Assembly: GCF_900113705.1 (NCBI RefSeq)
Contig: NZ_FOQI01000011.1
Span: forward strand, 114,319 to 178,318
Direction of reading: 5' to 3'
DNA: 64,000 bases
Source: Collimonas sp. OK307
GTDB taxonomy: Bacteria > Pseudomonadota > Gammaproteobacteria > Burkholderiales > Burkholderiaceae_D
Part shown: positions 1 through 8,768 of the stretch, piece by piece
Numbering within the stretch: the first letter of the stretch is position 1
How the letters are laid out: every line of letters starts with the position of its first letter
The notes under the pieces: model-generated
Seen by the model: the letters and a program-made list of their open reading frames with translations, nothing else
Databases searched by the model: none
What the model was told of the DNA's origin: nothing
Program-made: the position numbers and the translations under genes

Positions 1-1
1 G

Positions 2-580
2 GTGCAACTGGTGACCGGTATTTCGACGCGTTTCCTGCATCGGGAGCGTTCGCTGTCTCCCATCGTCGATCTGATCGCGCGCCAGTATCAGCAACAATCC
101 GGTAATTACCTGATGTTTTTCAGCAGTTACGATTACCTGCAAAAGGTCGCCGCGCTGTTTGCCGAACGTTACCCGGAGATTCCACTGTGGCTGCAGGCGC
201 GTCGCATGGATGAACGGGAACGGGAAGATTTCCTGGCGCGCTTTACCGATACCTCGCAAGGGGTTGGTTTTGCCGTGCTGGGCGGTTCGTTCGCCGAAGG
301 CATCGATCTTCCCGGTGCGCGGCTGATCGGCGCTTTCATCGCAACGCTAGGGCTGCCGCAGATCAATCCGGTGAACGAACAGATCATGCGGCGCATGGGC
401 GAGACTTTCGGCAACGGCTATGACTACACCTATCTTTATCCCGGCATGCAGAAAGTGGTGCAAGCCGCGGGCAGGGTGATCCGTACGCAGCAGGACCGTG
501 GTGTGGTGTACCTGATCGACGATCGTTTTGCGCGGCCGGAAATCAAGCAGTTGCTGCCGGCGTGGTGGCAAGTTGCATGA
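2..580 (+). CDS. DinG/YoaA-type ATP-dependent helicase, C-terminal part
   Basis: The gene is cut by the left window edge; 192 residues remain in an open frame that continues upstream. The visible part is a superfamily 2 C-terminal helicase domain of the XPD/DinG type (HELICc2). Its signatures are GGSFAEGIDLPG at residues 94-105 and QAAGRVIRTQQD at 154-165, the latter being the arginine-finger motif VI. Family members unwind DNA or R-loops with ATP, and many carry a 4Fe-4S cluster in the N-terminal half, which lies outside the window. The stop lies one base from the stop of the convergent zinc ribbon gene. The family is sure; whether it is a DinG or YoaA orthologue cannot be decided from this half. 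Confidence 0.85.
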   Translation: MQLVTGISTRFLHRERSLSPIVDLIARQYQQQSGNYLMFFSSYDYLQKVAALFAERYPEIPLWLQARRMDEREREDFLARFTDTSQGVGFAVLGGSFAEGIDLPGARLIGAFIATLGLPQINPVNEQIMRRMGETFGNGYDYTYLYPGMQKVVQAAGRVIRTQQDRGVVYLIDDRFARPEIKQLLPAWWQVA

Positions 581-581
581 A

Positions 582-860
582 TCAGTCGAATAGCTCCTGC
601 CAGAAACTTTCCTTTTTCTTGGGGCGGCGATAGTCGTTGTAATGCGAGCCTTGCTGTGGTGCGTGGTACTCGGGCCGGGGTTGTTGCTGTCGCGGTGCTG
701 GTACCTGCGCGTTGACCAGTTCCTGAGTCGATTGCTGGATGATCTTGTCCAGTTCACCGCGATCCAGCCAAACGCCGCGGCAGCCGGGACAATAGTCGAT
801 CTCGATGCTTTGGCGTTCGCTCATGACGAGCTCTTTGTCTTTACATACAGGGCAATACAT
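582..860 (-). CDS. Zinc ribbon protein (zf-TFIIB family)
   Basis: This small protein of about 92 residues starts with a zinc ribbon: a CPVC knuckle near the N-terminus, then YCPGCRGVWLDRGELD, the typical zf-TFIIB pattern in which two CxxC pairs bind one zinc. The rest is polar, rich in Gln, Pro and Arg, and ends in a Lys-rich stretch with KKKESFWQ. I chose the ATG at 860 because a GGAG lies seven bases upstream; an in-frame GTG at 866 is too close to it. The molecular role of this family is not established. It is upstream of nothing on its strand and convergent with the helicase. Confidence 0.75.
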   Translation of the reverse strand: MYCPVCKDKELVMSERQSIEIDYCPGCRGVWLDRGELDKIIQQSTQELVNAQVPAPRQQQPRPEYHAPQQGSHYNDYRRPKKKESFWQELFD

Positions 861-925
861 ATCCACTCTCCATCACGTTTAATGTTGATAAAGAGCAGGC
901 GCGCGCTGCGCACCTGCCCCGAGAC

Positions 926-1618
926 TTACTCTTTGTTGGCAAAGCCCAGCAACTGCAGCAGGCTGGTGAACAGATTGAATATCGAGACGAATAAGCTGAC
1001 GGTGGCCATCACATAATTGGTTTCGCCGCCGCGCACGATATTGTTGGTTTCGAACAGGATCATGCCCGACATCAGCAGCACGAACACTGCGGACACGGTC
1101 AGCGACAAGGCCGGGATGCTGAAGAAAATTGCAGCCAGTCCGGCTACGAAAGCGACCAGCACGCCGACCGTCAGCATGCCGCCCATGAAGGACAAGTCAC
1201 GCTTGGTGACCAGCGCATAAGCGGACATCCCCAGGAAAATGGCAGCAGTGCCGGCCAGCGCCATCATCACCGTCAAGCCGCCGTTCGGCAGATTCAGGTA
1301 ATGGCTGATGATCGGTCCCAGGGTGTAGCCCATGAAACCGGTCAGCGCGAATACCAGCCCGACGCCGAGACCGCGGTCGCGGTATTTCGTCACCATGAAC
1401 AGCAGGCCGAAATAGCCCCCCAGGGTGACGATGATGCCAGGGCTCGGCAGGCTGAAAGCTACCGAGGCGCCTGCGACGATGGCGCTGAAACCCAGGCACA
1501 GCGATAGCAACAGATAGGTGTTGCGCAAGACCTGGCGTGCCGCGCCATCCATCACCGTGGTGGTTGCATACCGGATGTTGCTGCTTCTGTTTCGGAGAGT
1601 GTTGTAACGGTTGTTCAT
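926..1618 (-). CDS. Bax inhibitor-1/YccA family membrane protein
   Basis: The product has 230 residues with seven predicted hydrophobic segments after a short polar N-terminus (about residues 1-25), matching the size and pattern of bacterial BI-1/YccA proteins. The C-terminal part holds the family-typical stretch around LFVSIFNLFTSLLQLLG. Family members are inner-membrane proteins; E. coli YccA modulates the FtsH protease, and some homologues are proton-sensitive calcium leak channels. Which applies here is unknown. The zinc ribbon gene follows 65 bases downstream on the same strand, so the two may be cotranscribed. Confidence 0.85.
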   Translation of the reverse strand: MNNRYNTLRNRSSNIRYATTTVMDGAARQVLRNTYLLLSLCLGFSAIVAGASVAFSLPSPGIIVTLGGYFGLLFMVTKYRDRGLGVGLVFALTGFMGYTLGPIISHYLNLPNGGLTVMMALAGTAAIFLGMSAYALVTKRDLSFMGGMLTVGVLVAFVAGLAAIFFSIPALSLTVSAVFVLLMSGMILFETNNIVRGGETNYVMATVSLFVSIFNLFTSLLQLLGFANKE

Positions 1619-1660
1619 GAGGGTCTTTCGTAATTTATTTACGTAAATTCGTTCGTAAAA

Positions 1661-2014
1661 TCAGATGAGAGCGGCTTCAGTTACCGGTACCGTGTATTTG
1701 GTATGCCGGATCGATTTCGCTCGCGACAACAGACGGTCTATCGCCTGCGCGGCACGATGCGCAGCCTGGTCGACCATGGCGGCGATATCGTCCCCTTTTT
1801 CGGTGACGACCACGGTTGGGAGGCCGGGCAAGGTAAGGTGAAGCTGGCAATGTTTGTCGATGCCGCCTTTAGGCCCATTCTGGTCGCTGATGCGCACCTT
1901 CATTGCCTGGATGCTGTAGTGTTTTCTGTCGAGCGTAAGGCTCAAGCGATGGATTACATACTCGCGCAGTCTGCGGCTGAGTTTTACACCTTTTGCAACG
2001 ATGGTCGGTTTCAT
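1661..2014 (-). CDS. HPF/RaiA-type ribosome-associated protein
   Basis: This 117-residue protein has the fold signature of the ribosome hibernation factors HPF/YfiA. It begins KPTIVAKGVKLSRRLREYV, is followed by basic and hydrophobic strands, and ends in an amphipathic helix (DQAAHRAAQAIDRLLSRAK). Such proteins bind the 30S decoding region and stabilise idle ribosomes. The start was set at the ATG at 2014 because GGAG lies seven bases upstream; a TTG one codon earlier is also possible. It is a single-domain (short) form. The divergent nhaR-like gene begins about 100 bases away. Confidence 0.8.
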   Translation of the reverse strand: MKPTIVAKGVKLSRRLREYVIHRLSLTLDRKHYSIQAMKVRISDQNGPKGGIDKHCQLHLTLPGLPTVVVTEKGDDIAAMVDQAAHRAAQAIDRLLSRAKSIRHTKYTVPVTEAALI

Positions 2015-2112
2015 CAAAGACTCCAGTTCGTTTCAGGAGAAACCATCATATAGTCGCGACATAATTTTAAAAAGCGAAGATAATCGAACAATTACTTCTG
2101 AAAAACAGAACA

Positions 2113-3033
2113 ATGAAATCATCGGGATTGAATTTTCGGCACCTGCATTATTTTTGGGTAGTGGCCAAGGAGGGCAGCGTTACGCGCGCTGCAGAGCGTT
2201 TGGGGCTGGCCGTGCAAACTGTCAGCACTCAGATTTCGTTGCTGGAGCAAGCGATAGGAAAGTCGTTGCTGGCGCCGCAAGGGCGGCGCCTGGTGCTGAC
2301 CGAGGCGGGGCGCCTGGCGCTGGGTTACGCCGACCAGATTTTCCTGTTGGGCGAGCAGATGCAGGAAGCGCTGGCTGTCGCTGAAGATGAGCCCACCATG
2401 CGGCTGGCAGTCGGCATTTCCGATTCGCTGCCGAAATTGATTTCTTCACGCTTGCTGGAAGCCGCATTGCGGCTGCCGCAGCGGGTAAAGCTGGTGTGTT
2501 ACGAGGATAAATTCGAATCGCTGCTGGGCGACCTGACCCTGCACAAGCTTGATGTAGTGCTGACCGACCGGCCGGCGCCTTCCGGCACGGCATTGCGCGT
2601 ATTCAGCCATTTGCTGGGAGAAAGCGACATCGCGCTGTTTGGCAACAAAGAACTGGCGAAGCGTTATCGCGCAACATTCCCGGCCAGCCTGAACGGCGCG
2701 CCGTTGCTGCTGCCTACTCGCAATAACGTGATTCGCGGGCGCATCGACCACTGGTTTGAATCGCGCGATCTGCGACCGGACGTGGTGGGAGAGTTCGATG
2801 ACAATGCGCTGTTGAATACCTTCGGCCGTAGCGGCCTAGGTTTATTTCCGGCGCCGTCCGCCCTCGCGGCAGACGTCGAGGAACAGTTTGGCGCAGTGCC
2901 GATTGGCGAGCTGGATCAGGTGCACGAACAATTTTATGCGGTTTCGAATGAACGTAAGATCAAGCATCCGGCGGTTGAAGCGATTTTATCGGCGATACAT
3001 GGGAAGGCTTTTATTCCCGCCAAACGCAAGTGA
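2113..3033 (+). CDS. nhaR: LysR-family regulator, NhaR-like
   Basis: The product has 306 residues with an N-terminal LysR winged helix-turn-helix (about residues 8-65, FRHLHYFWVVAKEGSVTRAA) and a C-terminal effector domain from about residue 92. The sequence, including NFRHLHYFW at the start and the NNVIRGRIDHWF stretch, resembles NhaR, the sodium-responsive activator of the nhaA antiporter in enterobacteria. No nhaA lies beside it here; the only Na+/H+ antiporter-like gene in the window is near 20 kb. The symbol is therefore a family-level label and the target is unknown. Confidence 0.7.
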   Translation: MKSSGLNFRHLHYFWVVAKEGSVTRAAERLGLAVQTVSTQISLLEQAIGKSLLAPQGRRLVLTEAGRLALGYADQIFLLGEQMQEALAVAEDEPTMRLAVGISDSLPKLISSRLLEAALRLPQRVKLVCYEDKFESLLGDLTLHKLDVVLTDRPAPSGTALRVFSHLLGESDIALFGNKELAKRYRATFPASLNGAPLLLPTRNNVIRGRIDHWFESRDLRPDVVGEFDDNALLNTFGRSGLGLFPAPSALAADVEEQFGAVPIGELDQVHEQFYAVSNERKIKHPAVEAILSAIHGKAFIPAKRK

Positions 3034-3059
3034 ATAGTAAATGAGCAATGGCAGGTGAG

Positions 3060-4133
3060 CTATAACGTCGCTGACAAAGCACGCCGATGCTCACCCGGAC
3101 TGCTCCCGGTCCATTTCTTGAACGCCCGGTGAAAAGCACTTGAGTCGGCAAACCCGAGACTGATCGCTATCTCTTCAATGCTCCTGGTCGAGCCGCTTAA
3201 ATAGTTGATCGCCAGGTCGCGCCGCAGATTGTCCTTGATCGCCTGATATGATTGTCCTTCCTGGCTAAGCTTGCGGCGCAGGGTCGAGGCCGGCGTGTGC
3301 AGGTGTTTCGACATGCTGTCGAAATCCGACCACTCGGTCAGCGGCAAACGGCGCAAACGGCGTCGGATGGTGGCTGCCAGGCTATTGTGATTACTGTATT
3401 TTACCAACAGGTTGCCCGGTGCTTCGCGCAGGAATGGCTTCAGCGAGCGTTGGGTTTGCACTATCGGCAAAGCCAGGCAAGCAGCGTCGAAAGTGATGCT
3501 GGTTTGGGCCTGGCCGAAACGCGCCTGGTCGCACAGTCGGATCTTGTAATCCAGGCTGGTGAGCGGCTCCTCGCAACGGAAGTCCGCCGATAGCAATTGG
3601 ATGCGGCGTCCAATCAGCCAGCTACCGACACCGTGCACGATCATCAGGAAGGCGCCATAGGTAAACATGCGGCGCGGACTGCCGGTTTCGTTGATAACGA
3701 TGCGGGCCAGGCCGTCTTGCTGCGAGAGCGTTGCCGACATGTCATCCAGCACCAGCCGCAGGAAATCCAGCATGCGTTCCAGGCCTTTGCCGAGAGTGGC
3801 GCTATGGAGGGCGCCGCGGCATAGCATGTTGAAGCTGCCAACGCGCATCGGATGGCTATCCAAGCCGAAAAATTCATCATCCATGGCGTGCGCGATCAGG
3901 TACCACAGCTGGCCGTAATTGGAGGCAGCGACCCGTGCGTTGGGCGTGTTCAGCCAGCGCGGAGAAATACCGGCCTGGAGCAGCAGCGATTCGGTATCCA
4001 TGCCGCGCTCGCGCATGCTGCGCAGTGCTTCATCGACAAAATCGATCGCGATAGTGCCTTTTTCCCAATCTTTCATAAATTCATTTGCCTGCTTATTGCA
4101 ATTTCGATCAATGCTGATGATCGCTTTTGACAT
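3060..4133 (-). CDS. AraC-family regulator with arabinose-binding-like N-terminus
   Basis: The 357-residue protein has an N-terminal ligand-sensing region (about residues 35-225, PF12625-like) and a C-terminal pair of AraC helix-turn-helix motifs (about 255-350), ending with the family signature IAISLGFADSSAFHRAFKKWTG. It is transcribed away from the acyl-CoA synthetase/SDR pair, and the 103-bp spacer contains an inverted repeat, so it probably controls that pair and itself. The closest described relatives are OruR/ArgR-type and similar catabolic activators; the effector is unknown. An alternative start lies at the Met 20 codons downstream. Confidence 0.8.
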   Translation of the reverse strand: MSKAIISIDRNCNKQANEFMKDWEKGTIAIDFVDEALRSMRERGMDTESLLLQAGISPRWLNTPNARVAASNYGQLWYLIAHAMDDEFFGLDSHPMRVGSFNMLCRGALHSATLGKGLERMLDFLRLVLDDMSATLSQQDGLARIVINETGSPRRMFTYGAFLMIVHGVGSWLIGRRIQLLSADFRCEEPLTSLDYKIRLCDQARFGQAQTSITFDAACLALPIVQTQRSLKPFLREAPGNLLVKYSNHNSLAATIRRRLRRLPLTEWSDFDSMSKHLHTPASTLRRKLSQEGQSYQAIKDNLRRDLAINYLSGSTRSIEEIAISLGFADSSAFHRAFKKWTGSSPGEHRRALSATL

Positions 4134-4145
4134 GGCTCTCAGCCG

Positions 4146-4164
4146 CTAAGTATTCTAGACTTAG
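4146..4164. promoter_or_regulatory. Inverted repeat between divergent genes, possible AraC operator
   Basis: CTAAGT and ACTTAG form perfect 6-bp arms separated by 7 bases, in the spacer between the AraC regulator and the acyl-CoA synthetase. Position and symmetry suggest a regulator site, but AraC proteins often bind direct repeats, so this is only a candidate. Confidence 0.35.
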
Positions 4165-4236
4165 TAGCAGTAGTTCCATTTCTGATAACAAAAAGAGCTG
4201 ATTAAGCCCGCCATTTTAGGTTAGAGGAGAACACTC

Positions 4237-5919
4237 ATGTCATCTGCTTTGCCAGCCGACGCAACCACTGCGGCCGCTACCGTTCCGGATTATGCCCAGT
4301 TTTATGCGGATTTCAGCGCCGACAGCATTGCTGCCGAGCTGTCCGGGAATCTGCAAACCGGTATCAATGCGTGCGTTGAATGTTGCGATCGCCATGCCAC
4401 GCCCGGCCGCATAGCGCTGTTTTGGGAGGGTAAGGATGGCCGTAGCGCGAGTTATACCTTTGCCCAGCTCAAGGAGTTATCGGGCCGTTTCGCAAATTTC
4501 CTGAAAGCACAAGGCATCCAGCCGGGCGATCGCGTAGCCGGATTATTGCCACGCACGCCGGAATTGCTGATTGCGATACTCGGCACCTGGCGCGCCGGCG
4601 CGGTGTACCAACCTCTGTTCACCGCTTTCGGTTCGAAATCGATCGAATACCGGGTGGCTGCCAGCGAGGCCAAGCTGATCGTTACCGACATCGATAACCG
4701 CCACAAGCTGGAGGACGTGCCGGATTGCCCGCCCATCATGACTGTCGTCGGTGACAACGAAACGCAAACAGGCGATTTCAGCTTCTGGGCCGAACTAGAG
4801 AGCCAGCCGACCGAGTTCGCGCCGGTGATGCGCAAGGCTGACGACGCTTTCATCATGTTGTTTACGTCGGGCACGACCGGGCCGGCCAAAGGCGTCGCGG
4901 TGCCGTTGCGGGCAATGCTGGCGTTTTACGTCTACACCCGGTATGCGATGGACGTGCGGCCGGAAGACGCTTTCTGGAATATCGCCGATCCGGGCTGGGC
5001 CTATGGTTTGTATTATTGCGTAACCGGACCCTTGCTGATGGGGCATGCCATCACCTTCTACGAGGGGTCGTTCACGGTCGAAAGCACCTACCGGATCATC
5101 GATAAATACAAGATTACCAACCTGGCAGGTTCGCCCACCGCGTATCGGATGCTGATTGCCGGCGGTGAAGAGGCCGCGGCGACGGTCAAGGGCCGTCTGC
5201 GTGCTGTCAGCAGTGCCGGCGAACCCTTGAATCCTGAAGTGATTCGCTGGTTCCGCGAGCATCTCGCTTGTCTTATCAACGATCACTACGGCCAGACTGA
5301 AACAGGCATGGTGTTGTGCAATCATCATGGATTGAAACACGAGGTGCATATGGGTTCGGCCGGCCTTGCCATGCCAGGTTACCGGCTGGCGGTGCTGGAT
5401 GATGACCAAAATGAACTGGGAGTTGGCGAGCCGGGCGTGCTGGCAGTGGATCGCCGCCATTCCCCGGTGTACTGGTTCCGGGGTTATTGGCAGCACGATA
5501 CTGACAATAGCGACAACGGTGATTACTACATCACTGGCGATACAGTCGAGAAAAACCAGGACGGCAGCATCAGCTTTATCGGGCGCGGCGACGATATCAT
5601 CACCTCGTCCGGCTATCGCATCGGACCCTTCGATGTCGAAAGCGCATTGCTGGAACATCCTGCGGTGGTCGAGGCGGCAGTGGTCGGCAAGCCGGACCCC
5701 GAGCGTACTGAGCTGGTCAAGGCTTTTGTCGTCTTAAGCAAGGATTATCAAGCAAGTGCGGAACTGATCGCCGAGCTGCAGCAATACGTCAAGCATCGCC
5801 TGGCCGCGCATTCCTATCCGCGCGAAATTGAATTTTTAACAGAATTACCCAAAACCCCAAGCGGCAAACTGCAGCGCTTCATCTTGCGCAACCAGGAAGT
5901 CGCCAAATCCAAAATGTAA
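4237..5919 (+). CDS. AMP-dependent acyl-CoA synthetase
   Basis: This 560-residue enzyme belongs to the ANL superfamily, which activates a carboxylic acid with ATP and loads it on CoA. Visible signatures are the P-loop-like LFTSGTTGPAKGV (about residue 208), YGQTETGM (about 351), YITGDTVEKNQDG (about 430), GRGDDIITSSGYRIGP in the hinge, and the C-terminal catalytic lysine in TPSGKLQRF. The overall form resembles acetyl- or medium-chain acyl-CoA ligases. GAGGAG lies just upstream of the ATG. The SDR gene follows after 13 bases, suggesting an operon for catabolism of an acid or acyl-CoA. The substrate cannot be told. Confidence 0.88.
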   Translation: MSSALPADATTAAATVPDYAQFYADFSADSIAAELSGNLQTGINACVECCDRHATPGRIALFWEGKDGRSASYTFAQLKELSGRFANFLKAQGIQPGDRVAGLLPRTPELLIAILGTWRAGAVYQPLFTAFGSKSIEYRVAASEAKLIVTDIDNRHKLEDVPDCPPIMTVVGDNETQTGDFSFWAELESQPTEFAPVMRKADDAFIMLFTSGTTGPAKGVAVPLRAMLAFYVYTRYAMDVRPEDAFWNIADPGWAYGLYYCVTGPLLMGHAITFYEGSFTVESTYRIIDKYKITNLAGSPTAYRMLIAGGEEAAATVKGRLRAVSSAGEPLNPEVIRWFREHLACLINDHYGQTETGMVLCNHHGLKHEVHMGSAGLAMPGYRLAVLDDDQNELGVGEPGVLAVDRRHSPVYWFRGYWQHDTDNSDNGDYYITGDTVEKNQDGSISFIGRGDDIITSSGYRIGPFDVESALLEHPAVVEAAVVGKPDPERTELVKAFVVLSKDYQASAELIAELQQYVKHRLAAHSYPREIEFLTELPKTPSGKLQRFILRNQEVAKSKM

Positions 5920-5932
5920 ATAAGAGAAAAAC

Positions 5933-6700
5933 ATGCAAATTGAAAATAATGTATTCCTGATCAGCGGCGGCGGTTCCGGCCTGGGTGCGGCGACCGCCGC
6001 CATGCTGGTGCAGGGCGGCGCCAAGGTGGTGATCGCCGATATCAACCAGGAAGCCGGCGCTGCATTGGCGACGCAGCTGGGCGCCAATGCCCGCTTTGTG
6101 GCTACCGATGTGTGCAGCGAAACCAGCGCTACGGTAGCGGTCAACACCGCTCTCACCGTATTTGGCGGCTTGCACGGATTGATCAACTGCGCCGGCGTGG
6201 CGCCTGCCAAGCGTATCGTCGGCAAGGAAGGGCCGCATGCGCTGGAAGATTTCAGCCGCGTGGTCCAGATCAATCTGATCGGCACGTTCAACATGATGCG
6301 CCTGGCCGCCGACGCAATGAGCAAGGGCGAGCCGAATGCAGATGGCGAGCGCGGCGTGATCATCAACACCGCTTCGGTAGCTGCATTTGATGGCCAGATA
6401 GGCCAGGCCGCCTACGCCTCGTCCAAGGGCGGGGTAGTGGCCTTGACCTTGCCGGCAGCGCGTGAACTGGCGCGCCACGGCATCCGCGTGATGACGATTG
6501 CGCCCGGCATCATGGAAACGCCGATGTTGCTGGGCATGCCGGAAGAAGTCCAGGATGCGCTTGGGAAAATGGTGCCGTTCCCGTCGCGCCTGGGTAAGCC
6601 GGCTGAGTTCGCCGCATTGGCGAAAACCATCATCGAGACGACCTACCTGAATGGCGAAGTGATTCGTCTCGACGGCGGGATTCGGATGGCGCCTAAGTAA
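5933..6700 (+). CDS. SDR dehydrogenase, 3-hydroxyacyl-CoA dehydrogenase type II-like
   Basis: The 255-residue protein is a classical short-chain dehydrogenase. It has the NAD(P) motif [12 protein letters not shown] (about residues 10-21), a NAG-like motif seen as NCAG (about 84-87), and the catalytic YxxxK seen as YASSK after the serine of NTAS. The acidic residue ADIN at the end of the second strand favours NAD(H). The sequence is closest in style to HSD17B10/type II 3-hydroxyacyl-CoA dehydrogenases, which fits the acyl-CoA synthetase directly upstream. The pair would activate and oxidise a short or branched acyl chain; this pathway is an inference. Confidence 0.82.
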   Translation: MQIENNVFLISGGGSGLGAATAAMLVQGGAKVVIADINQEAGAALATQLGANARFVATDVCSETSATVAVNTALTVFGGLHGLINCAGVAPAKRIVGKEGPHALEDFSRVVQINLIGTFNMMRLAADAMSKGEPNADGERGVIINTASVAAFDGQIGQAAYASSKGGVVALTLPAARELARHGIRVMTIAPGIMETPMLLGMPEEVQDALGKMVPFPSRLGKPAEFAALAKTIIETTYLNGEVIRLDGGIRMAPK

Positions 6701-6741
6701 TAGCGCATTGCACAGTAGTTGTCGAACAGTTATTGAATTGC

Positions 6742-6778
6742 AGGGCGGCTGAATGCAGGTTTAGCCGCCTTGTCGTTT
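6742..6778 (+). terminator. Possible terminator after the SDR gene
   Basis: A stem of about nine pairs (AGGGCGGCT against AGCCGCCTT, one mismatch) with a 12-base loop is followed by TTGTCGTTTTA. It overlaps the 3' end of the convergent thioredoxin-like gene. The interrupted T tract makes it weak. Confidence 0.4.
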
Positions 6779-7222
6779 TACGATCTCTTTATTGAAGAAA
6801 TCATAGATGCCGTTCTCGCCCATGCGGCGGGCGTCCGCCAGTTCGCCGGCCTTGGTCGAGTACAGGATCTGGTTGTCCGGATTGAGCAGCACAGCGGCTG
6901 GAATACCCTTTTTGATCGGGTTGCCGTAAGACTGGGCGACATCGAGATTCTTGTCGAAATTGCCGACGTCGACTTTCACCAGGATGAACTTGCCGTCGAT
7001 CAGCGCCGCGCTTTTGCCATGTATCGCTTTGTCCAGCTCGCGGCAATCGGTGCACCAGTTGGCGCCGAAAACCAATATCACCTGCTTGTGGCTGCTCTTG
7101 GCCTGGCTTAATGCCTGGCTTACGTCGGTCTTGGCGTCAGCCTTTTCGTCATAGGGAAGCGAGGCAGCGGCTACCGCTTGCGCCAATAACAGCCCCAGGC
7201 ATAGAGTAAAGAATTTTTTCAT
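6761..7222 (-). CDS. Secreted thioredoxin-fold protein
   Basis: The 153-residue product has a signal peptide (KKFFTLCLGLLLAQAVAAA) and one thioredoxin-like domain with the redox motif WCTDC at about residues 55-59. A second family feature is the cis-proline region KGIPAAVLL. It should act in the periplasm as a thiol reductase or oxidase, similar to DUF255/DsbE-like or DsbD C-terminal domains. The start was placed at the ATG at 7222, with AGGA six bases upstream. No partner gene such as dsbD is adjacent. Its 3' end overlaps the hairpin that may terminate the convergent SDR gene. Confidence 0.8.
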   Translation of the reverse strand: MKKFFTLCLGLLLAQAVAAASLPYDEKADAKTDVSQALSQAKSSHKQVILVFGANWCTDCRELDKAIHGKSAALIDGKFILVKVDVGNFDKNLDVAQSYGNPIKKGIPAAVLLNPDNQILYSTKAGELADARRMGENGIYDFFNKEIVKRQGG

Positions 7223-7248
7223 CTGCAATCCTGTTCAGGTTGGGTCGT

Positions 7249-7281
7249 CATCCGGCATTTGCCGAAGCCAGATGCCGGATG
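7249..7281. repeat. Perfect 10-bp inverted repeat
   Basis: CATCCGGCAT and ATGCCGGATG are perfect arms around a 13-base loop, followed by GTTTTA on the plus strand. No plus-strand gene ends here, so it is not an ordinary terminator. It sits 27 bases upstream of the minus-strand thioredoxin-like gene and could be a leader hairpin or a REP-like palindrome. Confidence 0.5.
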
Positions 7282-7455
7282 TTTTACGAATACGGTCGTA
7301 TCCCAAATAGTATATTTCGTTTTGGCAATCGGTGGGCCACCCTGGCTGACAGCGTGATTACGCAGTTTTGGGAGTGTTTTGATTTTGAACGATAGTGCCC
7401 GCTTTCGATCAGAGTAAGCGCATTAGCAGGCGCAATAAGTTGTAAAGCTCCGTAA

Positions 7456-7476
7456 GTTTGCCAAATTATGGCAAAC
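7456..7476. promoter_or_regulatory. Palindrome upstream of lolC
   Basis: GTTTGCCA and TGGCAAAC form perfect 8-bp arms around AATTA, 23 bases before the chosen lolC start. It could be an operator or a leader hairpin. An in-frame TTG at 7458 inside it is a poor start codon candidate. Confidence 0.45.
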
Positions 7477-7499
7477 TGCGGGCTGATTTCGGGAGCCCC

Positions 7500-8768
7500 G
7501 TGTTGAGCATCTTAAAAAATTTACCGTTCGAATGGCTGGTCGGCATTCGCTATACCCGTGCGGGTAAGCGCAGTGGCCGTAACAGCTTTATTTCCTTCAT
7601 CTCGCTGATATCGATGGCCGGCATCGCCCTGGGCGTGGCGGCGCTGATCGTGGTGCTGTCTGTGATGAACGGCTTCCAGAAAGATGTGCGTGACCGCATG
7701 TTGTCGGTGCTGGCGCATATCGAGGTGTTCGATGCCTCCGGCGCCATGCCGAACTGGGAAGAAGTCGCCAAACAAGCGTTCAGGAACAAGGAAGTGATCG
7801 GCGCCGCACCCTACGTCGATGCCCAGGCCATGCTGGTGCATGAAGGCGTGCTGCGCGGCGTGGCGATACGCGGCGTACTGCCGGCCGAGGAACCGAAGGT
7901 GTCGGATGTGGCCAGCAAGGTCAAGCAAGGCAGCTTCAACGACCTCAAGCCGGGCGAGTTCAATATCGTACTGGGCATAGAGCTGGCGCACGCCTTGAGC
8001 GTCGGCGTCGGCGACAAGGTGACGTTGATGGCGGCCCAGGGACAGGTGACACCGGCCGGCGTGATTCCTCGCCTGCGGCAATTTACCGTGGCGGGAATTT
8101 TCGAGGCTGGCCATTTTGAATACGATTCGACCCTGGCTTTCATCCACCTCGAGGATGCGGAAAAGATGTTCCGCCAGGATTCGCCGTCCGGCGTGCGCCT
8201 GAAGGTTACCGACATGCTGCAGGCGCCGCAGATCGTGCAGCAGCTGGCGACTACGCTGCCGCCCAACTTGTATCTGCGTGACTGGACCCAGCAGAACAGC
8301 AACTGGTTTGCGGCAGTCAAGACCGAGAAACGCATGATGTTCATCATCCTCACCCTGATCATCGCGGTGGCGGCCTTCAACCTGGTATCGACGCTAGTGA
8401 TGACGGTAACCGACAAGCAGGCCGATATTGCCATCCTGCGTACCCTGGGCGCCTCGCCCGGTTCGATCATGAAGATTTTCATGATCCAAGGCGCGCTGGT
8501 GGGTTTGATCGGCACCGCCATCGGGGTCGGGGCCGGCGTGCTTGTGGCCCTGAACATCGACGTCATCGTGCCGTTTATCGAAAACCTGCTGCACGTGCAG
8601 TTCCTGCCGAAGAGCGTGTATGTGATTACCGAATTGCCGTCAGACTTGCGCTGGCCGGATGTCTGGACTATCGGCGGTGTCGCCGTGGTGCTGGCCTTCC
8701 TGGCGACTTTGTATCCGAGCTGGTGGGCTGCCCGGGTGAAACCTGCTGAGGCATTGCGCTATGAGTAA
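7500..8768 (+). CDS. lolC: Lipoprotein-releasing ABC transporter permease LolC
   Basis: The product of about 422 residues has the LolC/LolE layout: one membrane segment near residues 25-60 (after [20 protein letters not shown]), a large periplasmic MacB-PCD-like domain, and three membrane segments in the last 150 residues. It extracts mature lipoproteins from the inner membrane for LolA. The start is taken at GTG 7500 (or TTG 7503) because GGGAG lies at 7491-7495 and the protein then begins like its family; an upstream TTG at 7458 would add 14 untypical residues. It overlaps lolD by 8 bases. Only one permease gene is present, as in species where a single LolC/E-type protein serves. Confidence 0.88.
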   Translation: MLSILKNLPFEWLVGIRYTRAGKRSGRNSFISFISLISMAGIALGVAALIVVLSVMNGFQKDVRDRMLSVLAHIEVFDASGAMPNWEEVAKQAFRNKEVIGAAPYVDAQAMLVHEGVLRGVAIRGVLPAEEPKVSDVASKVKQGSFNDLKPGEFNIVLGIELAHALSVGVGDKVTLMAAQGQVTPAGVIPRLRQFTVAGIFEAGHFEYDSTLAFIHLEDAEKMFRQDSPSGVRLKVTDMLQAPQIVQQLATTLPPNLYLRDWTQQNSNWFAAVKTEKRMMFIILTLIIAVAAFNLVSTLVMTVTDKQADIAILRTLGASPGSIMKIFMIQGALVGLIGTAIGVGAGVLVALNIDVIVPFIENLLHVQFLPKSVYVITELPSDLRWPDVWTIGGVAVVLAFLATLYPSWWAARVKPAEALRYE

